A stretch of 64,000 nucleotides of DNA, from assembly GCA_002633005.1 (NCBI GenBank), contig NMRA01000155.1, positions 1-64,000 on the forward strand. Reading direction: 5' to 3'. Below are positions 22,470-34,375 of this stretch, one piece after another. The notes under the pieces were generated by a model that had not been told where the DNA came from, did no database searches, and worked only from the letters and a program-made list of their open reading frames with translations. Origin of the DNA: Phoronis australis. Its lineage: Eukaryota; Phoronida; Phoronidae. The translations under genes were made by a program, and so were the position numbers. Positions within the stretch are counted from its first letter, which is position 1. Each line of letters begins with the position of its first letter.

Positions 22470-25400
22470 CTACAAGGACATTTACTTAAATATACCACTT
22501 CCTTTACTTTCACATGCTTAGAACACAGAATGAGTATAGCCAGTAGAAAGATGTCACTAAAATTAACACTTTTCGCAAATTACAACTATATGTGTACTCC
22601 CGTGACTTTACTACTAATTTTTGAAATTGATAAAGTGGGCGGACCTTCAGCCAAGTTGTTATTTATGCGGCGCTGGCAGTGGAGTGATTAGCCATAATTT
22701 GCACCAGCTGACAGATGTCGAGCACACGAGAGGTGAGGTCAAGATGTTTTGGCACTTCTTGTCAGCAAAACACGAGGAATCAAAGCGAAAATCACAATTC
22801 TTGATTAATACCCGTAAACGACTACATTAATTTGCTCTGAATCTCAGTCCTTTCAACGATTTATGTCACTATCCCGAATCAGTCGACCTATCCTTGGCCG
22901 TGTCGTGTGTAAACCGGAGACTTGGGTTTTAGTTTTAATCAAATTTGGTGCTTCAAATCGGATTTCTTTGAGTTCGATTGTCGCTTTTTCCTCTTCGAGA
23001 AAGTTATTTACATGTAAAACAAGCAGGCACATAATTTTTGACTATCGGCGAAATCAGTTGCTTACGAGAAATGCGTTTCCAGCCTGACATTGTGGTGTTC
23101 AATGTACAACTGCAGAGGTTTTGTTTAATAGGCGTTTGTTTCGGCCGAGACACAGAGTTGTGCTCAAAAAGGGTTCCAGTCTGATAATAGAATTGATGTG
23201 ATCATTATACATATTACAAATTACTTAATTTGGTATTTTTTGTAAGTTTTTGAACTAGATTGCCGTTTGAGTTGAGGACATTGACATACTGTAGGAACTA
23301 AATTAACAGGTGTTACCGTTGAAAATACATGTAGACTTTAAAGTTTGTTGGCCACAGAAAAAGTGTTATGCAAGGTATGAAACTGAGTGTTGAATGGCTT
23401 AAATGAAAAACGTGATATTCATATCGTGGTTGTCTTTGTGCGTGTTGACACATAAGTCTTACAATTATTACAGATGGAAAAGTATGTTGTTTAAGAATTC
23501 TTTGCTCTCATTAACGTGAATGTAGTCAATGAATTACTCTAACTTTAGGGTCGAACTGTTTGCATTTTTTAGTGATGGGTGTTGTTTAAAAACTCTGTTG
23601 CAAACCCCATCCAACACCAACCAAAGTGTCAATTTACAAACGTATTGGCAAGTTTATAGCTTGCAATAATGAAAATCTATACATTTTGATTGTTCAATAC
23701 AATATAGGATGCCAATCCGTATCAACCAGTTATAGCTCATGATTCATTTACAAACGACAAGGTACTACACAATTCCTTGTCAAATCAGCAATAATGTAGA
23801 AACAGCATAAAAATAATTCTACACGTGTTTTAAGGATTTCCAAATGTTTTACTGAGATGAAGGTGTAATGAAACTGCAATGAAATCACTTGATGGCACTA
23901 AGGCCAGCGACTTATCAGAATGAGTCTATTGTCGACCTCAGGCATACAGAAATTTTATCTTGTGACGACATGGACAATATGGGAGACGTGTGCAGAGGCT
24001 TGCCTAGAGTTGTGCTTTTACAATAGGTAACAAATTTACGTTAATATAGGCTGCAAAGATATAACTGACCAATTGAATAGGTATTTTGGTGTCACCTTCT
24101 TGTGCACTTGTGTTACTTCACCTGTGAAATGAAGGCACTTTACTACTATTGCTAAAATCTATTAAAAGTATTACTAAATAAGTTTTGTGATTTCAAAATG
24201 TGAGGTCTTCCCACAACTCACTAAAACATTAGTGTAAAATAAATTGTTCCAGTTATGTGAGCATTGATCCAGTGGCAGTCAACCTTCTTAGACACTTACC
24301 CCCCCCCGAAAATTAAATATTGACATACCGTATTATGTCTACATATTGCATTGCTACTCAACTTTTCATAAATGAGTTATTTAGGCGCTAAATGTGCAAG
24401 TTGTCTTGGTATAGTTCAATCCAGTTTAAGTGCCAGAGAAAGAAACTGTCTGAATAGTAGATCCATTTTAAGATTCCCAAAATTTGTGCATATGTACTTA
24501 TAAATCATGGGGTCAAACTTGTTGACATGGGGACCGTTCCAATAAAACTGACTTAGCTAAGAAAAATCTTATTTTTTGTAAACTTAACAATGTTAAATTT
24601 GTCTCAAAACCAATTCAAAAAATACATGTCAAGTTTAACTTAAGTGTTTTGTGTTAATTTTGACTAACTTACCAAATATGGAAGTTTCAAAATTTGGAAA
24701 TCAAGACAAATCTTATACTTAAGTCAAAAATGAACTTAAGCAAGTTTCTTGGAACAGGCCCATGTACTCTAACGTCAAAATCTATTTTTAAATGGTGTTT
24801 ACAACTTAAGGTTCTGTGGTCAAAGTACTCTAGAGATTCTAGAAAATTCTGAGAACAAAATGTAACAGCCAATGATTTGATTGGATATGATCATGTAGTT
24901 TTTATTAAACAATCACTAAATAAGTAGAATATTATAAAGTGGGCTTAAGTCAACAAGATATTTAGATGCGCTACAATAGTTGAAGCATAAATACTTGCTA
25001 CAGCTTACAGAGAAAATTGTACTACAGAGCCATCTAGTGGAAGATTCTAGAAACGATCTTGGCAAGGGCAAGGGATAACGAACAGGAAGTTAACTAATAG
25101 CTTGTCACTTTCATCGTGGGTAGTAGTATATTACCTGAAGTGCTATACATGTACAGTTTGTGTAGTTCGAAGATTCACCAACAGGACAGTCATCCAACAA
25201 GTGGAGAGTCCTAGCTTGGAAAGCAGATAAGACATTTGACTATTTTGGTTGATTGATTGAGGTAATCTTTAAAGAGGGCGCTAGTGTGGTTACTCGTTTG
25301 TGTAGTTGATTACTTAATTAACAATAGGCTTCATTTGTCTAATTAGGGGTTATCATATAATACATATTGCATTTGATTATTCACTTTACATCTACGCACA

Positions 25401-25907
25401 ATCTCAAAGCATAGCTACCTTTTAAACAAACCCACAGTCATTCGTCTGACAGAAGCCTTTGACATCTGTAGCACTTTTGGACAATATTTATGAGTTGTGC
25501 GGGCTTTAGGTCGATAGGCCAGGAAATGTGGTTTTATGTTATGCCCATTGGTAAAATAATATTGTGTCCAAGATAGTTATTTTGCTTTGAAAAGCAGAGG
25601 TACCGACCATCCAAAATAAAATACCTTGTGATAGTTTAAACTGAGGTTATCCTTGATTCAGACCTTGACGTTTTAGTTGATTACCACACTAGGTTAATTG
25701 CAGTCGCCTAGGCACTTTATTGTAAATAGTTTCAGTTTACACTAAAATTAAGTCTTCAATTAGGTCATTTGGGAAGAACAAATCTGGCTATGAAAAAATA
25801 ATGTTGTTTATAACGGATTTAAATTGAGGTAATAATACTAAGACTCAGTGAAAATGTTTTAGATTAAGGGATCCTACCAGAGACAATGTATTAATAAAGC
25901 ATAAATA
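22470..25907. other. Gene-free stretch (probable first intron), AT-rich
   Basis: No exon with coherent coding and splice signals is visible. It holds one short TIR element near 24526-24764. Otherwise it is unremarkable AT-rich DNA. Confidence 0.6.
24526..24764. mobile_element. Short TIR element (MITE), about 239 bp
   Basis: The left end CATGGGGACCGTTCCAATAA and the right end, reversed, CATGGGCCTGTTCCAAGAAA are imperfect inverted repeats. The inside is AT-rich with further weak symmetry (acttaag/cttaagt words) and no coding capacity. Confidence 0.6.
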
Positions 25908-26260
25908 TATTTCCAGGTGATCAGTGCAATGGGCCCACATGCAAGGCCTGCGCACGTCTGGTACAACGTGTATCAGACCGCCTGCAATTATTTTTTTTAT
26001 ACTATTAGAGACAATGTACACAAATTAGACAATAGATGTCACCGCAGTTAGTGTCACTTTTTGTTTATATTATTAAGTATCCCCCCGAATTTAGTGGTGG
26101 ATATCGGATATCACGAAGTGGGCTAATATTTTACATTTGCTCTCTAAGCCCAAAACACGCACATATACACCGGTCCACGATTACAAGCAACATAATAATT
26201 GCTAAAAATTATTTCTGTGTCATGTTTAATACATTTGTTTCTTTGTCGGCATCCAACCAG

Positions 26261-26350
26261 CGACCGTATCCCCCTCCCCGCCGGCCCAACGTTCGCCAAT
26301 GGAATCAATACCTGAGAGAACGACGCAAGTTGGAGTCAGTGGAATCTTGA
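26261..26350 (+). other. Exon-like segment in copy A (possible terminal exon)
   Basis: After ttctttgtcggcatccaaccag, a good acceptor, an open 29-codon stretch reads RPYPPPRRPNVRQWNQYLRE and stops at TGA (26348-26350). Copy B (31130-31219) keeps the same frame, acceptor and stop, with only one silent and one E-to-Q change. It could be a gene's last exon or a transposon-borne piece. I do not recognise the protein. Confidence 0.3.
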
Positions 26351-26889
26351 ACGGTCACTGCCAAGGTTACCCTAAACTGTGTTCTAAAGTATTTTATATG
26401 TGCTGGAACGTCTTAGCACCAGTCATAAACTTCCCATCGCCTAATCGACACCAGATAGCACGTCTTGCGTCGATAAATATTTTTGTATTCTCAGGCATCC
26501 CAAGGATCTGGCAGCAACATATTTTCTTTTCTGCAGGCAACTTTTTGTGTTTTTGTGTACCTACCTCAAGCTTTGTATTAATTGCTATCAAATTTTATTC
26601 ATTAATCCCCAGCGACATTGGTCACTGGTTTACTCAAGGCAATACAAGACATATCCAGGAGTAAATGGAAGTAGTTTGCTTCATTGTACTGTTAGGATAT
26701 GTGAAGCACAATGACGGCTTCTTTATTTGACGCCAGTTAACTTTTTGTTTAAGCAAGTAGAGTGGAGTCTGATTTCTGGTGGTATATGTAGGTCAGATAG
26801 AAAGCAGCGTTGTACTGTATGTACAAAGCAGCATTTCAATATTAGCCAGCTAGCTGTATGAAGACTATTGCCAAAACACAGCTAGTGTA

Positions 26890-27040
26890 CATGAGCGGTG
26901 CACCACAGGGGATTTGGGGCCTATAGCCCCGCTTTTTTCAGTACTGCGCTGCCCATGGTCTACGGGCGGTGCACCACTACAGGGGGGGCTGGAGGAAGGG
27001 GCTATAGCCCACCACTATTTTCACTGCTGCGCCGCACATT
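26890..27040. repeat. GC-rich dispersed repeat, two divergent units
   Basis: Two adjacent units share gcggtgcaccac, gggcctatagcccc/ggggctatagccca, ttttcagtactgcgctgcc/tttcactgctgcgccgc. The same family appears in copy B (31765-31910), at 36222-36332 in the other orientation, and partly at 46470-46515. Confidence 0.75.
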
Positions 27041-27819
27041 GTTTATTTTTTTAAAGTACAGCAATAAACCTTACACTACATGTACATGTACATGTACTCT
27101 TCAACTTGAAGTGCGTCAACAAGTAGTGTGATGAATCAATCATTAAATAATTTTCAACAAACATGTTAAGAATTTCAAAAATTCGCACCAAGAGCAAAAA
27201 GAAGATCAATACGTACTGATTAACTAAAAAAGGTTATCTCGATGCACTGATTTCTGTCTATAAACTGAGTAAAGTTTGTGTACGAAAATGGTATTTTCTG
27301 AATTTTCGTTTTTGACCTTAAGGTTGTCCGAAAATCGGTCTAAACTCAGGCATATTTTTCGTCATAAGTCTTGAGCACTTATTATGCACTTGTCATGAAA
27401 AGGGTCCTGAGTCTTTCATGCATACATGACCAAAACGGTGCTATACACATCACATTTTGAACAAATGCAACAATTTAATTTGAAAGTGCAATTGCCTTCC
27501 CTATACAATCAAGAAATAGTGTCATTGTATAGGTCTATAAATATAAGACACACGCCAGATACAAGTATACACTCATTTACATTTTTTTCAATATATTCAC
27601 AATTTCTTTTCTTTGAATAGTATCCCATATTTCTGTTCCACAGAGTATAATTGATAATACTTTTATATCATTGGGTGAAATTCTTTCTATACAGTAGTGT
27701 AGGCCGGCAATGTATTTCACAAACCTTTTGCATTGTATGCCTTTTGTGCAAGTGTCATGCTAGAACACACAACAAAATCATTATTATTATATCTCAAATA
27801 AAAAGACAGAAAAATCAGG

Positions 27820-27893
27820 AACCCCAACTGGGAATCGAACAACAGGTCTCTAGATTGCCGGTCTAGTGCTCTCACCACTGCGCTACTGAGGAC
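27820..27893 (-). repeat. tRNA-like SINE module, left arm of a foldback pair (copy A)
   Basis: On the minus strand the module starts gtcctcagtagcgcagtgg, with a box A-like TAGCGCAGTGGTGAGAGC and a box B-like GTTCGATTCCC at standard tRNA spacing. A five-base-pair anticodon-like stem CTAGA/TCTAG encloses CCGGCAA. The acceptor ends do not pair and position 33 is C, so this is not a working tRNA. It looks like the head of a tRNA-derived SINE. Confidence 0.7.
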
Positions 27894-28007
27894 CCGATAT
27901 CTGTGCTATTTAGACAATTATCTAAATCCCGTGTGAAAAAGGCGATACGCCGCTCATGGGATGTATGACTTAACAGTTGGCTGTAAACAGTAATTGCACA
28001 GATAACG

Positions 28008-28085
28008 GTTCCTCAGAAGCTCAGTGGTGAGAGCACTAGACAGGCAATTTAGAGATTTGTGGTTCGCTTCCCAGTTGGGGTTTCT
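28008..28085 (+). repeat. tRNA-like SINE module, right arm of the foldback pair (copy A)
   Basis: On the plus strand, cctcagaagctcagtggtga (box A) and ggttcgcttccc (box B) repeat the left-arm module in the opposite direction, followed by the same tail ggggtttctgatttttctgtg. The 110-bp spacer also has short inverted ends (gatatctgtgc / gcacagataac), so the pair could fold into a long hairpin. Confidence 0.7.
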
Positions 28086-29463
28086 GATTTTTCTGTGTTT
28101 ATTCGAGTTTTTTCATTACTGGCCAACCTCAGCGTCTATATAATTATTATTATATTAATTGCCAGTTCTCAACTTGACACTTCCGTAATACCAGTTTTCA
28201 GTTTCTGTCATTATGTAAAACAAATATCTTACTTCTGAATGTTTACAGAGATATTACACTTCAAATGATATATTCCAAGTACCTCCCGAGTATCTCATTA
28301 CTAAGAGTCGCCTACTACAATAACAACGTCGGCAATACGTAATAAGAACACATTTTCAATGGTCTTTCATTTCTCACTTCAACAGCTTCCATAGACGTAA
28401 AAACACATACATGTTTTTCTGACTCCAGTCCTACATTCAAAAGGTTGATGTATTTTTCCTAATCCTGTCTTCATTCTACATGTAGCATTTACAGTTTTAT
28501 TTACATGCACAGTGTAAAATACTCTGAAGAAGACACAAAAAGTCCAACCAGCGCTTTGGACATTAATATTCTAAAAAATTTTGTTCAATTTATCGAATCG
28601 AATGCCATACTGAAGTTAATGAAATGGTTTTGATTTTTTTCTAGTCTGCGAAGAATAAAACTTTGATTTATCGATCAGTACTATTCTCTGAAGGCAGTTT
28701 GTTCTTATACCATTGATTTCTCAGTCTCTATGCACCCAGCATGGTTATGATTAAGTTAAGACTAAATTTGCTTATAAAGTTAAGCATCGTTATACAATAC
28801 CTGTGTAGTTGAATGTTCCCAGGCAAAACTGCATTATGTAATATTTTGCCAGATAACCACTAAATTAAGAATAACTTTAAAAAGTTTATAATTTCCTTAA
28901 AACATAAGAGCAAACAGCATTTGGTCTCTAAAATACCAAAATCATGTACCTGGGTCAAATAATAACAGATATATGTATTTTAACAATAGACTGCTGTGAA
29001 AGGTTTCACCTTCACTGACACTAAAACTTTTAGGAACTACGTGTTTTTTCTAGTGGATAAGATTCACATCACGACTCTTGATGATATCATTCCTTGTTTG
29101 GAGATCATAACAAGTGACTGTAAAAAATCAAATTTTGCGTGGAGCTACTAGATATTAACACAAAGCAATTTGGGTTCATCATTATGTAATTGCAAGAAAA
29201 AATCTTTAAAACCGTCTGTGTCTTGGATTTGCTGATTTGAAAAACAGTTTCATTGTCATTAATTGTGAGATTATTAATTATATTACTACCAATGTCTTCC
29301 ACCTAATGTTTGAACAGTTTCTCGGGATTAATGGTCAGGTTTTCAGTATCAGTTATATTGGCCATATTTGGTTGTGAATGTTATAAAATATTAATGCAGC
29401 CAAAAAATGCAAATGTTACATGGTTAACAAACAAAAATAACACCAAAAACAAGTAGATACCAG

Positions 29464-30344
29464 GGCCCGGTTTCCAATCTCCGCACTCAGACTCATACTC
29501 ATACTCGAGATTTCATACTCAAAATCGTGCTCACTGGAGTCGTACTCTAAAAAGCGTATCTAATGTCGTATTTCGAGTAGACCCAAACGTACTCAAATCT
29601 GACACTCATACTCGAGTTGCTATGGAACTCTTTATGATGTGAAATGCAAAATCACGCAAAGCCGCGCTGATTCATCGCTCTCCATTGGAATAGACCACCC
29701 CAGGAAATAGGCCAACATTATCGTCTGCTGTCGCTACAACTACAAGATTATGTCTATAACGTGGAATTCTGTTATTCATTTTTTAGTTTCAATAAATATT
29801 CTTATGCCATTTCCTTGATACATTTGGCAATTATTAAGCTTTACTTCTTGAGTTCCTCACCCAGTCCCGAAAATGTCTTAAGAAATTTGTAACAGCTTAT
29901 CACATCACATCTCTGTTGCTAATTTAGTCTTGACATAAAACCCATTGCTGTGTAGGCCTACGCTGCTGTCAAACATTGATACTGTGTCTTGTATTTTACC
30001 AGGATGTATCAAGTGAGTTGACATTTGGCACGTGAGTTAAAAAACAATACTTGTCGGGCAGGCATTCAAAGTTCACCAGTGGCAGTGAACGGGACGAGAC
30101 GTCTACTTAGAAATCGGCAAACAAAATCTGGGGATTGAGGAATTATAGATGACTAAGTTATGATGAGAAATGTACCTGACAGGGAAGCGAACTTTTTTAA
30201 CTTCCCTCCCCTCCTCGTCTTTTGGAAACCCTACAAAACGTAGGCACACATACCGAAATAAGGGCAGCACAAACTTCTCACACGACTTTTCCCACAACTG
30301 CTTTCGACGCTTGTTACGACTCGCCGACAAGGGATTACAATGCG
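29464..30344. other. Single-copy stretch between the two duplicated segments, up to the gap
   Basis: It begins with gggcccggtttcc and a (actcat)-rich stretch that looks like the end of a dispersed element. The minus strand at about 30180-30344 has a coding-like frame ending RFPVR before cag|gtacat, which runs into the gap. No identified gene. Confidence 0.5.
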
Positions 30345-30774
30345 NNNNNNNNNNNNNNNNNNNNNNNNNNNNNNNNNNNNNNNNNNNNNNNNNNNNNNNN
30401 NNNNNNNNNNNNNNNNNNNNNNNNNNNNNNNNNNNNNNNNNNNNNNNNNNNNNNNNNNNNNNNNNNNNNNNNNNNNNNNNNNNNNNNNNNNNNNNNNNNN
30501 NNNNNNNNNNNNNNNNNNNNNNNNNNNNNNNNNNNNNNNNNNNNNNNNNNNNNNNNNNNNNNNNNNNNNNNNNNNNNNNNNNNNNNNNNNNNNNNNNNNN
30601 NNNNNNNNNNNNNNNNNNNNNNNNNNNNNNNNNNNNNNNNNNNNNNNNNNNNNNNNNNNNNNNNNNNNNNNNNNNNNNNNNNNNNNNNNNNNNNNNNNNN
30701 NNNNNNNNNNNNNNNNNNNNNNNNNNNNNNNNNNNNNNNNNNNNNNNNNNNNNNNNNNNNNNNNNNNNNNNNNN
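30345..30774. other. Assembly gap (430 N)
   Basis: Unsequenced bases directly at the left edge of duplicated copy B. They hide the duplication boundary. Confidence 1.
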
Positions 30775-31129
30775 TATTTCCAGGTGATCAGTGCAATGGG
30801 CCCACATGCGAGGCCTTCTCACGTCTGGTACAACGTGTATCAGACCGCCTGCAATTATTTTTTTTTATATTATTAGAGACAATGTACCCAAATTAGACAA
30901 TAGATGTCACCACAGTTAGTGTCACTTTTTTATTTCTATTATTAAGTAACCACTCGAATTTAGTGGTGGATATCGGATATCACGAAGTGGGCTAATATTT
31001 TACATCTGCTCTCTAAGCCCAAAACACGCACATATACACCGGTCCACGATTACAAGCAACATAATAATTGCTAAAAATTATTTCTGTGTCATTTTTAATA
31101 CATTTGTTTCTTTGTCGGCATCCAACCAG

Positions 31130-31219
31130 CGACCATATCCCCCTCCCCGCCGGCCCAACGTTCGCCAATGGAATCAATACCTGAGAGAACGACGCAAGTT
31201 GCAGTCAGTGGAATCTTGA
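31130..31219 (+). other. Exon-like segment in copy B (partner of 26261-26350)
   Basis: Same acceptor-like ccaaccag, same frame and same TGA as in copy A. The two differences are one silent change and one E-to-Q change. See the copy A entry for what it could be. Confidence 0.3.
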
Positions 31220-31764
31220 ACGGTCATTGCCAAGGTTACCCTAAACTGTTTTCTAAAGTATTTCGTATGTGCTGGAACGTCTTAACACCAGTCATAAACT
31301 TCCCATCGCCAAATCGACACCAGATAGCACGTCTTGCGTCGATAAATATTTTTGTATTCTCAGGCATCCCAAGGATCTGGCAGCAACATATTTTCTTTTC
31401 TACAGCCAACTTTTTGTGTTTTTGTGTACCTAGCTCAAGCTTTCTATTAATTGTTATCAAATTTTATTCATTAATCCTCAGCGGCATTGGCCACTGGTTT
31501 ACTCAAGGCAATACAAAACATATTCAGGAGTAAATGGAAGTAGTTTGCTTCATTGTACTGTTAGGATATGTGAAGCACAATGACGGCTTCTTTATTTGAC
31601 GCCAGTTAACTTTTTGTTTAAGCAAGTAGTTTGGAGTCTGATTTCTGGTGGTGTATGTACAGTAGGTCAGATAGAAAGCAGCGTTGTACTGTATGTATAA
31701 AGCAGCGTTTCAATATTAGCCAGCTAGCTGTATGAAGACTATTGCCAAAACACAGCTAGTGTAC

Positions 31765-31910
31765 ATGAGAGGTGCACCATAGGGGATTTGGGGCCTATAA
31801 CCCCGCTTTTTTCAGTACTGCGTTGCCCATGGTCTACGGGCGGTGCACCACAAGGGGGCTGGAGGGAGGGGCTATAGCCCACCACTATTTTCACTGCTGC
31901 GCCGCACATT
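31765..31910. repeat. GC-rich dispersed repeat in copy B
   Basis: Counterpart of 26890-27040, with gaggtgcaccatagggg and gggcggtgcaccacaaggggg units and ggggctatagcccacc. Confidence 0.75.
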
Positions 31911-32729
31911 GTTTATTTTTTTTAAAATACAGCAATAAACCTTACACTACATGTACATGTACATGTACTCTTCAACTTGAAGTGCGTCAACAAGTAGTGT
32001 GATGAATCAATCATTAAATAATTTTCAACAAACATGTTAAGAATTTCAAAAATTCGCACCAAGAGCAAACAGAAGATCAATACGTACTGATTAACTAAAA
32101 GAAGTTATCTCGATGCACTGATTTCTGTCTATAAACTGAGTAAACTTTGTGTACGAAAATGGTATTTTCTGAATTTTCGTTTTTGACCTTAAGGTAGTCC
32201 GAAAATCGGTCTAAACTCAGGCATATTTTTCGTCATAAGTCTTGAGCACTTATTGTGCACTTGTCATGAAAAGGGTCCTCTTTCATGCATACATGACCAA
32301 AACGGTGCTATACACATCACATTTTGAACAAATGCAACAATTTAATTTGAAAGTGCAATTGCCTTCCCTATACAATCAAGAAATACTGTCATTGTATAGG
32401 TCTATAAATATAAGACACAGGCCAGATACAAGTATACACTCATTTACATTTTTTTTCAATATATTCAATTTCTTGTCTTTGAATAGTATCCCATATTTCT
32501 GTTCCACAGAGTATATTTGTTAATACTTTTATATCATTGGGTGTCTTCTTTCTATACAGAAGTGTAGGCCGGCAATGTATTTCACAAACCTATTGCATTG
32601 TATGCCTTTTGTGCAAGTGTCATGCTAGAACACACAACAAAATCATTATTATTATATCTCAAATAAAAAGACAGAAAAATCGGGAACCCCAACTGGGAAT
32701 CGAACAACAGGTCTCTAGATTGCCGGTCT

Positions 32730-32744
32730 AGTGCTCTCACCACT
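32730..32744. repeat. Target-site duplication, left copy (15 bp)
   Basis: AGTGCTCTCACCACT precedes the LINE. The identical 15 bases follow it at 34160-34174, whereas copy A has the word only once at 27864-27878. Confidence 0.97.
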
Positions 32745-33903
32745 TTTTTACCCCTTCGCAGGGAGCAGCCTGTATACTCTTTGCAGCTTCAACACGACTT
32801 AAATAAACTAAGCTATTGGTCACAAGCATGGAGAATGAATTTTAAACCAGAAAAAAGCGTTGACCTCACCTTCTCCAAATCTATTAATGCTTTCTTCCTT
32901 GTTGACCCGTCTTATGACCTTAAACTTAATGATGAAATCATTCCTAGAAAACAGTCGCACAGACATCTGGGTATACTGTTAGATGGAAAGCTCTCATTCA
33001 CCCCTCACGTTCGGGAGCTCGTACAAAAAACTCAGGAACTAATTAACCCACTTAAGCTTGTCTCTCGTCATCTGAATTCTACACATTTAGAAGTTTTGTT
33101 CAAATCCTTTGTACTTCCACACATTGATTATTGTGATATTATATGTCAGTCTGCCAATACGGGTGCACTCCAACATTTGGAGAAGTTACAATATCAAGCC
33201 GCCTTACTCATAACCGGAGCTTACAGTGGATCCAATAGTGTTAAGGTTTTGAATAGTCTCAAGTGGCCCAAACTGTCTACTCGACGCAATATTCACATGA
33301 CCACATTTACTTTCAAGGTAATAAACAATGTCAACAACGTGTCTGTCAAAAAAATATTTGATCTATATACTAGACAAGGCCATCGTAGTGATTTGAGATC
33401 CTCCACCCCATATGCAATTCCTCCGTCGTTCAGTCAGGCATTCAGAAGGTCTACAGTCATGATGTGCATCAACAACTGGAATTCTCTTCCAGTCTCTGTT
33501 AAGGAAAGCAACTCTTTTACGAGTATAAAAAATAATTTTACAACTGTTTTTCATAATTTTGATAACTCAACACCCTTGACTCAATTCTCCCTTACCCGCG
33601 ATAAGGAAATAGCATTGTACAGATCAAAATGTGACCTTTTTCCTCAACTCTGACAAGTTCAGGCACAACTTTAGTAATGTCTCTCCAAACTGTAAGTGTG
33701 GTGACCATCAATCTTATCCTCATATTTTCTTCAAATGTCCCCTCATCGAATCCCTGAGATACTCACTCTTTCGTGCACTCAATGATAACCAATCAATTGT
33801 TAACGCTCTCAATTCTTGTAATAATACCCCTACTAGAGTTACATTATTACTGAATGGTAGTCCTAACCTTGACTTTGTTCTCAACGTTAGCAAATTTTTA
33901 TGA
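32745..33903 (+). pseudogene. Reverse transcriptase C-terminal part with terminal zinc knuckle, truncated and frameshifted
   Basis: The frame is open from the insertion edge to 33653. It reads LSYWSQAWRMNFKPEKS, RHLGILLDGKLSFTPHV, KSFVLPHIDYCD and LEKLQYQAALLITGAYSGS. This is the thumb and connection region following the RT core of Jockey/CR1/L2-type LINEs. A second frame (33631-33903) gives NCKCGDHQSYPHIFFKCP, the usual CxC..H..C terminal motif. The two overlap around a run of five T near 33633, where one extra base explains the switch. The catalytic core is missing, so the copy is dead. Confidence 0.88.
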
Positions 33904-34159
33904 ACCGTATATCAATATTGTTGCATCTGATTTCCCTACATGAAGCTGTACATATTTTTGTTTTGACATATCTGGAATAGCATGTCTAAGTATTGGAATA
34001 CTTATTTTAGATACTACTTAATTGTATATACCTCTATGCATATAAGTTTCATTTATGAATTGTTTACAACCCAGATATAATGCTTCGCGGTTTCTTGGTT
34101 TGTTATTATTTCTTTGTATGTTCTGTGTATCCTTCAATAAATATATATCACAGTGAAAA
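32745..34159 (+). mobile_element. 5'-truncated LINE (CR1/L2/Jockey-like) insertion, 1415 bp
   Basis: The insertion is defined by comparison with copy A, which has the empty site, and by a perfect 15-bp target duplication. The body encodes the C-terminal part of a reverse transcriptase (next entry). The 3' end is AT-rich, with caataaatatatatcacagtgaaaa before the target copy. The 5' end starts in the middle of the coding frame, which is typical of incomplete target-primed reverse transcription. It is young relative to the segmental duplication. Confidence 0.93.
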
Positions 34160-34174
34160 AGTGCTCTCACCACT
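34160..34174. repeat. Target-site duplication, right copy (15 bp)
   Basis: AGTGCTCTCACCACT follows the LINE A-rich end and continues into gcgctactgagga, restoring the copy A sequence. Confidence 0.97.
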
Positions 34175-34305
34175 GCGCTACTGAGGACTCGAAATTTGTG
34201 CTATTTAGACAATTAACTAAATCCCGTGTGAAAAAGGCGATACGTCGCTCATGGGATGTATGACTTAACAGTTGACTGTAAACAGTAATTGCACAGATAA
34301 CGGTT

Positions 34306-34375
34306 CCTCAGAGGCTCAGTGGTGAGAGCACTAGACAGGCAATCTAGAGATTCCCAGTTGGGGTTTCTGATTTTC
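34306..34375 (+). repeat. tRNA-like SINE module in copy B with box B deleted
   Basis: It matches the copy A module (28008-28085) through caggcaatctagaga, then jumps to ttcccagttgggg. The 12 bases holding the box B-like ggttcgc are missing around 34350. Confidence 0.75.

Larger units (their letters stand above)
25908..29463. repeat. Segmental duplication, copy A (3.56 kb)
   Basis: Nearly collinear with 30775-35746, from tatttccaggtgatcag to acaagtagatacc. Differences are scattered substitutions and short indels; by eye the copies are more than 90 percent alike. After removal of the LINE and one target copy from copy B the lengths are 3556 and 3542. The left edge of copy B coincides with a gap, so the full extent is unknown. 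Contents are non-coding AT-rich DNA, a GC-rich dispersed repeat, and inverted tRNA-like modules. Confidence 0.95.

Noticed and set aside
26299-26664. 121-codon frame present in both duplicated copies
   Set aside because: Most differences between the copies change the amino acid (V/A, Y/R, A/T, V/L, P/L, D/G), so there is no sign of selection on this frame.
27820-27893. Functional tRNA gene
   Set aside because: Boxes A and B fit, but the acceptor ends do not pair, position 33 is C and the 3' part reads as a SINE tail.
30103-30896. Frames of 178-239 codons crossing the 430-base gap
   Set aside because: They are open only because N has no stop codons; the two sides are unrelated.
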